NCBI GenBank assembly: GCA_009785555.1
Contig: WQWB01000001.1
Location: forward strand, 64,001-101,187
From: Defluviitaleaceae bacterium
GTDB lineage: Bacteria > Bacillota > Clostridia > Lachnospirales > WRAX01
Direction of reading: 5' to 3'
DNA: 37,187 nt
The notes under the pieces were generated by a model that was not told the origin of the DNA, did no database searches, and was given only the letters and a program-made list of their open reading frames with translations. The position numbers and the translations under genes are program-made. Position 1 is the stretch's first letter. Each line of letters begins with the position of its first letter. Below are positions 21,871-29,418 of the stretch, piece by piece.

Positions 21871-22266
21871 ATGAAAAATAAAGAACCGTTAATTGTTTCA
21901 TTCTGCTGTAAATGGTGCAGTTATACCGGCGCGGACCTAGCCGGCTCCAGCCGCTTAAAATACCCGGCGAACGTAAAGATAATAAAGGTGCCTTGCTCGT
22001 GCCGGGTTGACCCTATCTTCGTAATGCGCTCTTTTGGGCAGGGGGCGGATGGTGTGATAATAAACGGCTGCCACCCCGGCGACTGCCATTATTCCACAGG
22101 CAATTACTTTACTCGCCGCCGCATGGCGCTGTTTGGTGAGATGCTTTCGTTCATGGGCATCAATAAGAACCGCTTCGCCGTGGAGTGGGTTTCCGCAGCC
22201 GAGGGTGCGCGGTTTGCGGATGTTATGAACCGGTTCGTGGGGAAGGTGATAGCTGGGGTAAAGTAA
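21871..22266 (+). CDS. mvhD: MvhD/FlpD-like iron-sulfur protein (hydrogenase delta subunit family)
   Basis: MvhD proteins carry a [2Fe-2S] cluster and connect an electron donor (hydrogenase, formate dehydrogenase or another dehydrogenase) to HdrA. This one is 131 residues with the family cysteines: FCCKWCSYTGADLAG, VPCSCRVDP and GCHPGDCHY, and the RRRMALF stretch. It is complete. It stands alone on the plus strand, 3.7 kb from hdrA and far from any hydrogenase, an unusual placement since mvhD is normally next to or fused to hdrA. The ribosome binding site (GGTGATG) is weak. Its promoter is nearly identical to one between hdrA and trxA, which hints at joint use with the HdrA/HdrC pair encoded nearby. 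Confidence 0.92.
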   Translation: MKNKEPLIVSFCCKWCSYTGADLAGSSRLKYPANVKIIKVPCSCRVDPIFVMRSFGQGADGVIINGCHPGDCHYSTGNYFTRRRMALFGEMLSFMGINKNRFAVEWVSAAEGARFADVMNRFVGKVIAGVK

Positions 22267-22365
22267 TCAACTAAATTGAAATGATTATAATAAGTCATCT
22301 AGGGATATAGTATAGGACTTGAAAATAAATAACCGATGATTAGAAAAATCAATCAATTAAAAACT

Positions 22366-22433
22366 TCACCCGTAGGGAATCAAATTTACGACCAATGGTT
22401 TAAGAATGTGTTGTATTATTGCAAGCGCACAAG
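22366..22433 (-). pseudogene. Degenerate partial copy of tRNA-Arg next to the intact gene
   Basis: Bases 22366-22393 match the 3' end of the tRNA gene (22435-22462) at 22 of 28 positions without gaps: acceptor 3' strand, T arm and T loop. The remaining bases up to 22433 align only loosely with the anticodon and D arms. The copy is offset by 69 bases, i.e. one tRNA length, on the 3' side of the intact gene. Either a decayed tandem tRNA or an att-like remnant of an integrated element. Confidence 0.5.
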
Positions 22434-22506
22434 CTCACCCGAAAGGAATCGAACCTCCGACCTGCCGCTTAGGAGGCGGCCGCTCTATCCGCTGAGCTAC
22501 GGGTGA
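22434..22506 (-). tRNA. tRNA-Arg (anticodon CCU)
   Basis: A 73-base cloverleaf on the minus strand. Acceptor TCACCCG/CGGGTGA, D stem GCTC/GAGC, anticodon stem GCCGC/GCGGC with loop CTCCTAA (anticodon CCT), T stem GGAGG/CCTTT (two G-U pairs) with TTCGATT loop, discriminator G. CCA is not encoded. It reads AGG codons. Confidence 0.95.
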
Positions 22507-22522
22507 ATGGAAAACTGGATAT

Positions 22523-22551
22523 ATTTTAACACTATATAGCATTATTGTCAA
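22523..22551 (-). promoter_or_regulatory. Promoter of tRNA-Arg
   Basis: A consensus TTGACA (22546-22551), 17-base spacer and TAAAAT (22523-22528), placed 16 bases before the tRNA 5' end on the minus strand. No other tRNA precedes it. Confidence 0.8.
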
Positions 22552-22568
22552 GTGAAGGATGAAAGATT

Positions 22569-23405
22569 ATGAAAATTATTGACGCACATATGCACTTTTC
22601 AAATGTTCAGGCATTTAGGTACGGCGCGCAGGACGCGCGGGTTGATTATTCCGCCGCCGGGCTTTATAAGGAGTATGCCGAAGCGGGCGTTGTGGCGTGT
22701 TGCTGCATGGGGTTGACGGAGACGGAGGCAGGCAAAACGCCTGACCCAAACGCGCAAAACCCGATGCTTGCGGATTTGGACGCGTCACCTATCCCAATGC
22801 GTGTAAATTTGGGTATAAACCCGCATAGATTAGATGACGAGGCTCTCGCCAATATTAAAAAGACGTTAGATTCGCGCAGCGATATCAGTGGGTTTAAGAT
22901 TTACGCGGGGTATTATCATGTCCACATCAACGATCCGGTTTACGATGGCATCTACCGCCTGGCGACGGAGCGCGGCCTCGCCGTGGCTATCCACAGCGGC
23001 GATACGTACTTTAAGGGCGGTCTTGTGGAGTATTCTCATCCTATCAATGTTGACAGGCTGGCGCACAATAATCCTGATATGAAGGTGGTTATTTGCCACG
23101 TCGGTTTCCCTTGGATAATGGATGCGTGTGAGATAACGTACAAGCACACCAATGTACATGTGGATATATCCGGCCTTGCCGTAGGCGATGCGCTTGAGTG
23201 CAAGCGGTTTATCGACGAGCCTCTTATACACAATTTGTTTAAGCAGGGGTTTGTGTTTTTGAACGATTATAAAAAAGTAATTTTCGGCACGGATTGGCCT
23301 CTTACGCCTATCGAGCCATATATTGAGATGTGCAAATACCTGATACCTGAAAAAGAATGGGAAGACGTGTTTTACAACAATGCCGTGAGAGTTTATGGAC
23401 TTTAA
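22569..23405 (+). CDS. Amidohydrolase-family metal-dependent hydrolase
   Basis: A 278-residue TIM-barrel hydrolase of the Amidohydrolase_2 type. Metal ligands are visible: DAHMHF (H7, H9), AIHSGD, CHVGFPW and GTDWPL (the final aspartate). Such enzymes act on C-N, C-C or ester bonds in small molecules; the substrate is not predictable. Start ATG 22569 follows GAAGGATGAAAGATT. It overlaps the next gene by 11 bases, so the two form a two-gene operon. Promoter not evident; the start lies just after the divergent tRNA promoter. Confidence 0.85.
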   Translation: MKIIDAHMHFSNVQAFRYGAQDARVDYSAAGLYKEYAEAGVVACCCMGLTETEAGKTPDPNAQNPMLADLDASPIPMRVNLGINPHRLDDEALANIKKTLDSRSDISGFKIYAGYYHVHINDPVYDGIYRLATERGLAVAIHSGDTYFKGGLVEYSHPINVDRLAHNNPDMKVVICHVGFPWIMDACEITYKHTNVHVDISGLAVGDALECKRFIDEPLIHNLFKQGFVFLNDYKKVIFGTDWPLTPIEPYIEMCKYLIPEKEWEDVFYNNAVRVYGL

Positions 23406-24252
23406 AAGAATTAGGGAGCATTTCGGTACGGCGTTTTTAGAAAAATTGCGTGCTGATTTGGATAAGTACCGTTTGCTCTGGGGCTTAAGTGAAATTGAGC
23501 AGATCGATTACTATTCCGTAAACTGCTTGTTTTATTGTTTGTCGGCAGAGCATGGAGCCTGCGTTTTGAAGATAAACCCGAATGCGGGCGGCGCTAGGTC
23601 GGAGTATAATATGCTGAAGGATTTCGGCGGCGGAGGTATGTGCAGGGTTCACGAGGCTGATTTGTACGGCGGTGCGCTTTTAATTGAACGCATATCGCCC
23701 GGTACGCAGCTTAGGGACGAGACTGGTTTTGACATACGACTTGGCGTGTTTTGCACGTTGTTTCGCGGGCTTCACAAACCGCCTGGCGGAGGGGTTAAAT
23801 ACGATACATACATGGGGTGGGTCAGCCGTATCGCGGCCTTTTTACGGCAACTTAAAGATCATAAAGAACTATCCGCCAAGATGGACAAAGCCGAGGAAAT
23901 ATGCCGCGAGCTGTGGGATAAATATCCGCGCAGGTTACTCTTGCATGGAGATTTGCATCACGATAACATCCTGCTTGGTGAAAGCGGCTATCGCGCCGTA
24001 GATCCAAAAGGTGTTGTTGGCGATCCGGTGTTTGATATTCCGAGATTTATGCTTAATGAGGATGATTTGGATAAAAATGATAAATTTGCCTGCCTCGTGC
24101 AAAAACTATCGGCGGAACTTGGCGTGGATGAGTCGGATATACGGCGGCTGTATTACGTGGAAATATGCATGGAAAACAGCTGGAGCGCAGAAGACGGCGG
24201 TGAGGTGAGCATGAGTGACGTACTTTTTGCGGAGAGAATGCTTTGCTCATAA
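23395..24252 (+). CDS. Aminoglycoside phosphotransferase-like kinase (APH(6)/hydroxyurea-resistance type)
   Basis: A protein of 285 residues with the eukaryotic-like kinase fold of aminoglycoside and choline kinases. The catalytic loop is LLHGDLHHDNILLG (H184, D186, N191), followed by the metal aspartate in VDPKGVVGDPVFD (D203). 'DPKG..GDP..D' is the pattern of the APH(6)-type family that includes streptomycin phosphotransferases. The ATP-side lysine is probably in CVLKINPN. True drug resistance cannot be claimed; many such proteins phosphorylate unknown metabolites. The pairing and overlap with the amidohydrolase suggest a small shared pathway. It ends at a strong bidirectional terminator. 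Confidence 0.85.
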   Translation: MDFKRIREHFGTAFLEKLRADLDKYRLLWGLSEIEQIDYYSVNCLFYCLSAEHGACVLKINPNAGGARSEYNMLKDFGGGGMCRVHEADLYGGALLIERISPGTQLRDETGFDIRLGVFCTLFRGLHKPPGGGVKYDTYMGWVSRIAAFLRQLKDHKELSAKMDKAEEICRELWDKYPRRLLLHGDLHHDNILLGESGYRAVDPKGVVGDPVFDIPRFMLNEDDLDKNDKFACLVQKLSAELGVDESDIRRLYYVEICMENSWSAEDGGEVSMSDVLFAERMLCS

Positions 24253-24290
24253 AAAGAATGGAACGCACAACTACGCGCTCCATTCTTTTT
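24251..24290. terminator. Bidirectional terminator between the kinase gene and gerW
   Basis: A 12-bp perfect stem AAAAAGAATGGA/TCCATTCTTTTT with an inner CGC/GCG pair beyond one mismatch. The arms supply A and T tails for both strands. It overlaps the kinase stop codon and closes transcription from both sides. Confidence 0.85.
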
Positions 24291-24296
24291 ATGCTA

Positions 24297-24362
24297 ATCT
24301 CAAGCAAATTGCGTACTAAGCCTCACGTGTACTAAGTACGAACATTCCTCTATACTTGAGAT
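24297..24362. repeat. 66-base element with 8-bp inverted ends
   Basis: It is bounded by ATCTCAAG and CTTGAGAT (perfect inverted ends) and contains TACGAACATTCCTCTATA (24337-24354), which also occurs at 18226-18243 with one difference. It lies next to the gerW stop codon, like the other small repeats in the window. Confidence 0.45.
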
Positions 24363-24367
24363 ACGTA

Positions 24368-24742
24368 TTATTCATTCGTTTCTTCGTCATCGTTTTTGCT
24401 GAAAAAATCCTTAATCTTCGCTATGACGCCGGGCACGAGGTCTATTAGCTTGTTGACACTTTCTTGATTTTTAACGTTTACGAGTTGCACCGTATCGTTT
24501 ACGATAACAAGCACCGCGGACGGGCTTACTTTTGCGCCTAAGCCGCCGCCAGCGCCGCCGCCGCTCGTGCCGCCTGCACCTGCGCCAAAGCTAACGTCAA
24601 CCAGCGGCACTATAATTACGTTGCCAAAGTGGACAGGCTCACCCACCACGGTTTTGGAGCTTGCGTATTTGTCAATGTTCTGTAGCATCACTTCAAAAGT
24701 TTGGTTCAAGGTTTGGGTTGAGTTTTGTGTTGTGTTTTGAGC
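24368..24742 (-). CDS. gerW: GerW family sporulation protein (YtfJ)
   Basis: A 124-residue protein. In Bacillus subtilis YtfJ/GerW is a spore protein needed for proper germination; here the assignment rests on the family sequence TVVGEPVHFGNVIIVPLVDVSFGAGAGG, a glycine-rich turn (TSGGGAGGGLGAKVSP), and VNDTVQLVN. The start ATG 24742 (MAQNTTQN) is chosen because AAGGATAAAA lies before it; longer starts reach further into the preceding gene. It overlaps the DUF2953 gene by 50 bases. The DUF2953-GerW pair is conserved in spore formers (ytfI-ytfJ), so it supports an endospore-forming ancestry. Confidence 0.88.
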   Translation of the reverse strand, partial: AQNTTQNSTQTLNQTFEVMLQNIDKYASSKTVVGEPVHFGNVIIVPLVDVSFGAGAGGTSGGGAGGGLGAKVSPSAVLVIVNDTVQLVNVKNQESVNKLIDLVPGVIAKIKDFFSKNDDEETNE

Positions 24743-25373
24743 CATTTTTATCCTTGCCTCCATTTTTCTTTCGTTTATGTTCTTTAAGTTTGGCACGTAC
24801 CGGTTTAGATAAAATGAATTTTAAAAATGAGATGAGTATAGGCATGAGAACGAAAAAACCCGTCGCGCGGACTTTATATCTGAATATTTCTTCGTCAAAC
24901 TTGCCGTCGAATGTTAATCCGTCACCCCATATTGATTTTAGTATACCCAAAATTGCCAAAATATATCCAGTGTTTGCAGGGTCGGAAGCTCCATATTCTA
25001 CATAAGCATCTAATTTGTGTGGTTTTATGGTTTTTATTAAACGTAATAATAGCCTTAAGAAGTGTTTTCGTAGATTTGATTTTAATGGATTTAGATATAA
25101 TTGTGTCTGCTTTTTCCGTTTTATTTTACTGGGGGCCGTAATAATATCGTTATCACTTACGGGATTTTGCTTAATCTGACGTTTTTTATTGCGAGGTAAG
25201 CGAATATTTAGGAAGAAAAAAATACGTATTCTTATAATCCACTTATGTTCCTTATCTTTCTTTTGCCCTGCGATGGAGTAGTGTATAGGCAGTAACAAAA
25301 TAAGCAAAGTTAAAAAAAGAGCCAACACTATGATACCAAGTAATATCCAGCCGATAATTGTTAAAGCAATCAT
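24693..25373 (-). CDS. DUF2953 membrane protein (YtfI-like)
   Basis: A 226-residue protein with an N-terminal membrane segment (about 3-30), a basic loop, a middle region typical of DUF2953 (DAYVEYGASDPANTGYILAILGIL), a second hydrophobic stretch (about 172-190), and a long lysine-, asparagine-rich tail (KRKKNGGKDKNGSKHN). Function is unknown but it is regularly paired with gerW and is linked to sporulation by context. Its start shares a base with the rsmE stop (TAATG), so translation is coupled. Confidence 0.85.
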   Translation of the reverse strand: MIALTIIGWILLGIIVLALFLTLLILLLPIHYSIAGQKKDKEHKWIIRIRIFFFLNIRLPRNKKRQIKQNPVSDNDIITAPSKIKRKKQTQLYLNPLKSNLRKHFLRLLLRLIKTIKPHKLDAYVEYGASDPANTGYILAILGILKSIWGDGLTFDGKFDEEIFRYKVRATGFFVLMPILISFLKFILSKPVRAKLKEHKRKKNGGKDKNGSKHNTKLNPNLEPNF

Positions 25374-26122
25374 TATCCTTCAACCTCATAAAAAATGGCG
25401 GCCAAAGCAGCGATGGCTGCGGTTTCTGCGCGGAGGACGCGCTTGCCTAATGAAAAAAGCGTTGCGTTGTTCTTTTCAAGTAGAGCAATTTCGGCGGGTG
25501 AAAAACCACCTTCCGGGCCGATAAAAATGGCGGCTTTTTGTATTTGTGTATAGTTTCCCAATATTTTCTTCAAACTTGAATCGTTTTTTTCGTGGCCGGC
25601 AAGAAGGATGAAGTCGTGTAGATTAGCGGTTTTTGTATTTTTCGTGGTTGCAAAAAGTACATTATTTAAATTTCCGGCAAGATGAACCGTTGGTATAACC
25701 CCGCGCCCGCTTTGTTTGGCGGCAGCTTCGGCGATTTTGTTAAGCCGCGCTAGCTTATCTACAGTTATGGATTTTACAACGCAATTTTCCGTAACCATTA
25801 AATAAATGCTACTAACACCTATCTCTACGGATTTTTGGATGACAAGATCCGTTTTGTCTCCTTTAAGGAGTGAGGCGAAAAGATAAACTGTGGCGTGCGG
25901 CTCGCTCTTCGAGGGCTCTGATGAGAGTACGGTTAGGTTGACGCTTTCACGTCCGGTTTTTATTATCTCGCATAAATAATCCGTTCCATCACCATCGCAT
26001 ACGATGATTTTATCGTTAACATTAAGGCGCAGAACAGTTATGGCGTGGCGTGCGTTGTCGCCATCCATCGTTAGCGAATCGCCTATACAGGCTATCAATT
26101 TTGGGATAAAGAACTTTATCAT
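25373..26122 (-). CDS. rsmE: 16S rRNA (uracil-1498 N3)-methyltransferase RsmE
   Basis: RsmE methylates U1498 in 16S rRNA using S-adenosylmethionine. This protein is 249 residues, the usual size, with the N-terminal PUA-like domain (NARHAITVLRLNVNDKIIVCDG) and the SPOUT knot domain with IGPEGGFS and GKRVLRAETAAI, which bind the cofactor in the trefoil knot. It overlaps prmA by four bases (ATGA) and the next gene by one. The prmA-rsmE order is the standard one in Firmicutes. Confidence 0.96.
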   Translation of the reverse strand: MIKFFIPKLIACIGDSLTMDGDNARHAITVLRLNVNDKIIVCDGDGTDYLCEIIKTGRESVNLTVLSSEPSKSEPHATVYLFASLLKGDKTDLVIQKSVEIGVSSIYLMVTENCVVKSITVDKLARLNKIAEAAAKQSGRGVIPTVHLAGNLNNVLFATTKNTKTANLHDFILLAGHEKNDSSLKKILGNYTQIQKAAIFIGPEGGFSPAEIALLEKNNATLFSLGKRVLRAETAAIAALAAIFYEVEG

Positions 26123-27108
26123 AGTATTTTAGTCATTTGTGAAATTACGGACACCCATTCGTCCTTATAAATTATATCTAATATCTGAAATCCATTATTT
26201 TCAAGTGTTTCCAGCACTTCTGCAAGCCTATCCTTAATAATGCCTGAAGAAATAAATTTGCCGCCGTTATTGATTATCGTGCATACATACGGTGCCATTG
26301 CCATAACAATGTCTGCGACGATGTTTGCGACGACGATTTCGTAGCCGCCATGTGCTGATATTTGCCCGGATAATATATTGTCCGCCAAAAGATTTCCAGT
26401 AAACATTGTAATTTTGTCGGAGACGAAGTTAAGGGCTGCGTTTTCAAAAACTATGGCTTCGGCGGTTTTATCTATATCAACTGCCGTAACGCTTTGTGCG
26501 CCGAGGAGAAGGGCGGCGATACCGAGGATGCCGCTGCCACAACCTAAGTCGGCGACGGTTTCGCCTCCGCTTATATACTTTTCTAAAATCTCCAGGCACA
26601 TTGCCGTTGTCTGGTGTTGCCCCGTACCAAAAACTTGGCCGGGGTTAAGTTTTAAGACGGTTTTATTATTGTTTGCCGGAACTTCTTCCCATTCCGGGCA
26701 GATTATTAACTTTTTACCTAATTCAAAGGGTTTGTAATACTTTTTCCAATTCTCCGCCCAGTCTTCATCGTCTACATTGTTAATGGAAATAGCGAGTGTA
26801 CCTACATTATCGCCAAATTCGCCATTCTTTAGACTGCTAATATTTAAATTTACTGCCGTTATGGTATCGTGCGAAAATTCCTCTGCTACGTAAAAGCGTA
26901 CGACGGCTATACCCTTTTCGGCACGCAATAATGCGTCGTCGGCGTAGTCCCAGTTGTCCGCCGTGTTTTCTAGGTGTAGGCGCATTTCATAGTCATCCAG
27001 CACCTGCACAGCCTCAACTCCGGCTCCTGCCAGAGCGGCAACTACAAGCTCCACGGCCATCCCGTCATCAGACGATATTGTTTTTATATCTATTTCAAGC
27101 CACCGCAT
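26119..27108 (-). CDS. prmA: Ribosomal protein L11 methyltransferase PrmA
   Basis: PrmA trimethylates ribosomal protein L11. The protein has 329 residues. The N-terminal substrate domain (MRWLEIDIKT) is typical; the Rossmann domain carries VADLGCGSGILGIAA for S-adenosylmethionine, TAVDIDKTAE, and VVANIVADIV, with NPGQVFGTGQHQTT just before it. It overlaps the DNA glycosylase gene by 19 bases upstream and rsmE by four downstream, so it is one operon with them. Confidence 0.96.
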   Translation of the reverse strand: MRWLEIDIKTISSDDGMAVELVVAALAGAGVEAVQVLDDYEMRLHLENTADNWDYADDALLRAEKGIAVVRFYVAEEFSHDTITAVNLNISSLKNGEFGDNVGTLAISINNVDDEDWAENWKKYYKPFELGKKLIICPEWEEVPANNNKTVLKLNPGQVFGTGQHQTTAMCLEILEKYISGGETVADLGCGSGILGIAALLLGAQSVTAVDIDKTAEAIVFENAALNFVSDKITMFTGNLLADNILSGQISAHGGYEIVVANIVADIVMAMAPYVCTIINNGGKFISSGIIKDRLAEVLETLENNGFQILDIIYKDEWVSVISQMTKIL

Positions 27109-27968
27109 AAATTATTAAGCCTCGCATAATTAAATAGTAGTTGGTTTGCATATCCAGCGTAATCTCCGAACTTTTCCTTCGCAAAAACCTGGATTTGTGG
27201 GAGTGGGATATCTTTGCCGCCGAAATAAAAATTGCTGACAGCACGGCCTATCCACACATCCACAGGGAAAACCTCTCGCCGGCCGTGTGAGAAAAGCATA
27301 CAACAGTCTGCAATTTTTACACCCACGCCGTTTAGTTTACATAGTTCGGTACGTAAGATATCGGTCGGTAAATCTTTAATGCTTTCGTCAAATTTGATAG
27401 AACCGTTATGTACGGACACCGCCGCATCAACGACGCGCTGTGCGCGGAATCCGGTCTTGCAAGCTTTTAAGTCATCCTCTGTAGCGGCGGAAAGGGCGTG
27501 TGGAAGAGGGAATGAGCAATCGGTGCCAAACATGCCGCAGATAAGCTCAACGCTTTTCATTATCATCGGGATACGGTTGTTTGCTGATAGAAGGAAGCAT
27601 ACAAGCGTCTCCCACGGGTTTTGGTTCATTATTCTAATGCCTGGCGCGAATGATATGCATTGTCGCATTATGTCGCCGGTTTCGCTTAATGCGGCATAGA
27701 TATTATCATAATCCCTATTAAGGTCGAAGAAATTTAACCAATAATCGAAACCGCTTTGCGCTATATCGTGGAAAGTTACATTGTTTTCATCTTGCGTTAT
27801 GAAAACGCGGTAATCTAAGGAGCGCACCCAATAGCCGCCATTTTCTTTTACATAACGGAAAAATTGTCCGCATTCTATGGTTTGCGCTAGGTCAAAGTTT
27901 TTAGTTTCTACCGTATAATTCAGACAGATACACCAACCTTTCAATCCATTTTTCGCTAAACGCGTCAT
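27090..27968 (-). CDS. ogg: DNA glycosylase of the 8-oxoguanine (OGG1) type
   Basis: A helix-hairpin-helix DNA repair glycosylase, 292 residues at most. It has the N-terminal OGG domain (DLAQTIECGQFFRY), LSANNRIPMI, and the HhH-GPD site LNGVGVKIADC (nucleophile Lys218) followed by PVDVW (catalytic Asp237). Presence of both Lys and Asp predicts a bifunctional glycosylase/lyase that removes oxidised guanine. The ATG at 27968 lies 68 bases inside malQ and has no clear ribosome binding site. The family sequence begins around LNYTVETKNFDLAQ, so the true start may be a non-ATG codon near 27920. Confidence 0.88.
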   Translation of the reverse strand: MTRLAKNGLKGWCICLNYTVETKNFDLAQTIECGQFFRYVKENGGYWVRSLDYRVFITQDENNVTFHDIAQSGFDYWLNFFDLNRDYDNIYAALSETGDIMRQCISFAPGIRIMNQNPWETLVCFLLSANNRIPMIMKSVELICGMFGTDCSFPLPHALSAATEDDLKACKTGFRAQRVVDAAVSVHNGSIKFDESIKDLPTDILRTELCKLNGVGVKIADCCMLFSHGRREVFPVDVWIGRAVSNFYFGGKDIPLPQIQVFAKEKFGDYAGYANQLLFNYARLNNLCGGLK

Positions 27969-29406
27969 CTTGCAGTCTAAACCGCCAATTGCCGCTAGCC
28001 GTGCCGGGCGTGTTCATCCTGTGGGTTTCATCCAACCCAAGTAGATCTTGTATTGGGAAGATAACCAGCCTAGCAGGACAGGAGAACAACAAACGCAGCA
28101 AATCCAGATGCGGCGTGTCACCGCTTACGTTAAGATAGCGGCGGAAATAGTCCCGTGTTTTTTCGCTTGTTTCGTTGTACCAACCGACGGTTGTATTGTT
28201 ATCATGCGTGCCGGTGTATACGACGATGTTATCGTTATCGAAGTTGTGCGGCAGATAAGAGCTTTGCGGCGCGTCTTCCATCCCGAATTGCAAAATCTTC
28301 ATGCCGGGGAAGCCGAACTTTTCCCGCAAAGCGGTAACCGCGGGGGTTATGATTCCTAAATCCTCTGCAATTATCGGAGTTTCGCCTTGATTCCAGTTTT
28401 TGCCTAATATTTTGATGACCGTGTTGAAAAAATCTATTCCAGGTGCCTTTATCCATTCGCCGCACCGCGCATCTTTGGCGGTTGGCGGATTGGACCAGTA
28501 GGACTCGAAGCCACGGAAATGGTCTATCCGAATCATGTCAAAAAGCTCAAGTGCCTGACTTAATCTGTTGAGCCACCAGGCATAACCTGTAGATTGATGC
28601 GCATCCCAGTCGTAGAGAGGGTTACCCCACAGCTGCCCGTCCTCGCTGAAATAATCAGGAGGAACGCCTGCGACGGCGGTTGGGGATAGTTGCTTTATTT
28701 GAAAAAGCTCTTTGTTTGCCCAGCAATCTGAGCTGTCAAATGCCGTAAATATAGGTAAATCGCCGATTATCTTAATATTCTTTGTTTTTGCATATTCTTT
28801 TACTTGCGCCCATTGTGTAAATGCCGCAAATTGGAGGAATTTGTAGTATTTTATTTCATCTTCAAGATTTTGCGTAAAAGAGGTTACCGTTGATTCTGTA
28901 TATTCGGCTAAGCCGCTCGGCCATTTTGTCCACTCTAAGCCGTCAAAATGCTTCTTTATCGCCGTAAAGATAGTAAAATCATCAAGCCAACTGTTATTTG
29001 CTTTACAAAAAGCAGTGAATTTATGAGACATATCTTCGGATGGGTTTTCTTTAAATGCTAAAAAAGCCCGGCGGAAGATATCGTGTTTGTATGGAAAAAC
29101 GGTGGTGTAATCAACGGTTTCTTCATTATCAGCGTTAAAATACGGCGGTTCTTCGTTCAGTAAGTTGCGAATAGGGTAAGTGTTTGGGCAAATAAAAATC
29201 TCGCTGATGGCAAAAACGGAGGTGGATTGATATGGTGAATTGCCGTAACCCGTTGGGTTTAACGGTAAAATTTGCCAATAACGCTGCCTCGATTCCGCAA
29301 GCCAATCAATGAATTGTGCCGCCTCAGTGCCGAACCCGCCAACGCCGTATTGGGATGGAAGTGACGTAGGATGTAAAAGCACCCCGGATTCTCTCTTATT
29401 TATCAT
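27901..29406 (-). CDS. malQ: 4-alpha-glucanotransferase MalQ (amylomaltase)
   Basis: This glycoside hydrolase family 77 enzyme transfers alpha-1,4-glucan segments in maltodextrin and glycogen use, in the cytosol. 501 residues, the normal length. Typical blocks are SGVLLHPTSLPSQYGVGGFG, IRIDHFRGFESYW (nucleophile aspartate), AEDLGIITPAV (acid/base glutamate), and YTGTHDNNTTVGW. Start ATG 29406 follows AAGGGATCATCATT. It lies 12 bases after pepD and overlaps the DNA glycosylase gene. No other starch gene is next to it. Confidence 0.96.
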   Translation of the reverse strand: MINKRESGVLLHPTSLPSQYGVGGFGTEAAQFIDWLAESRQRYWQILPLNPTGYGNSPYQSTSVFAISEIFICPNTYPIRNLLNEEPPYFNADNEETVDYTTVFPYKHDIFRRAFLAFKENPSEDMSHKFTAFCKANNSWLDDFTIFTAIKKHFDGLEWTKWPSGLAEYTESTVTSFTQNLEDEIKYYKFLQFAAFTQWAQVKEYAKTKNIKIIGDLPIFTAFDSSDCWANKELFQIKQLSPTAVAGVPPDYFSEDGQLWGNPLYDWDAHQSTGYAWWLNRLSQALELFDMIRIDHFRGFESYWSNPPTAKDARCGEWIKAPGIDFFNTVIKILGKNWNQGETPIIAEDLGIITPAVTALREKFGFPGMKILQFGMEDAPQSSYLPHNFDNDNIVVYTGTHDNNTTVGWYNETSEKTRDYFRRYLNVSGDTPHLDLLRLLFSCPARLVIFPIQDLLGLDETHRMNTPGTASGNWRFRLQDDAFSEKWIERLVYLSELYGRN

Positions 29407-29418
29407 AATGATGATCCC

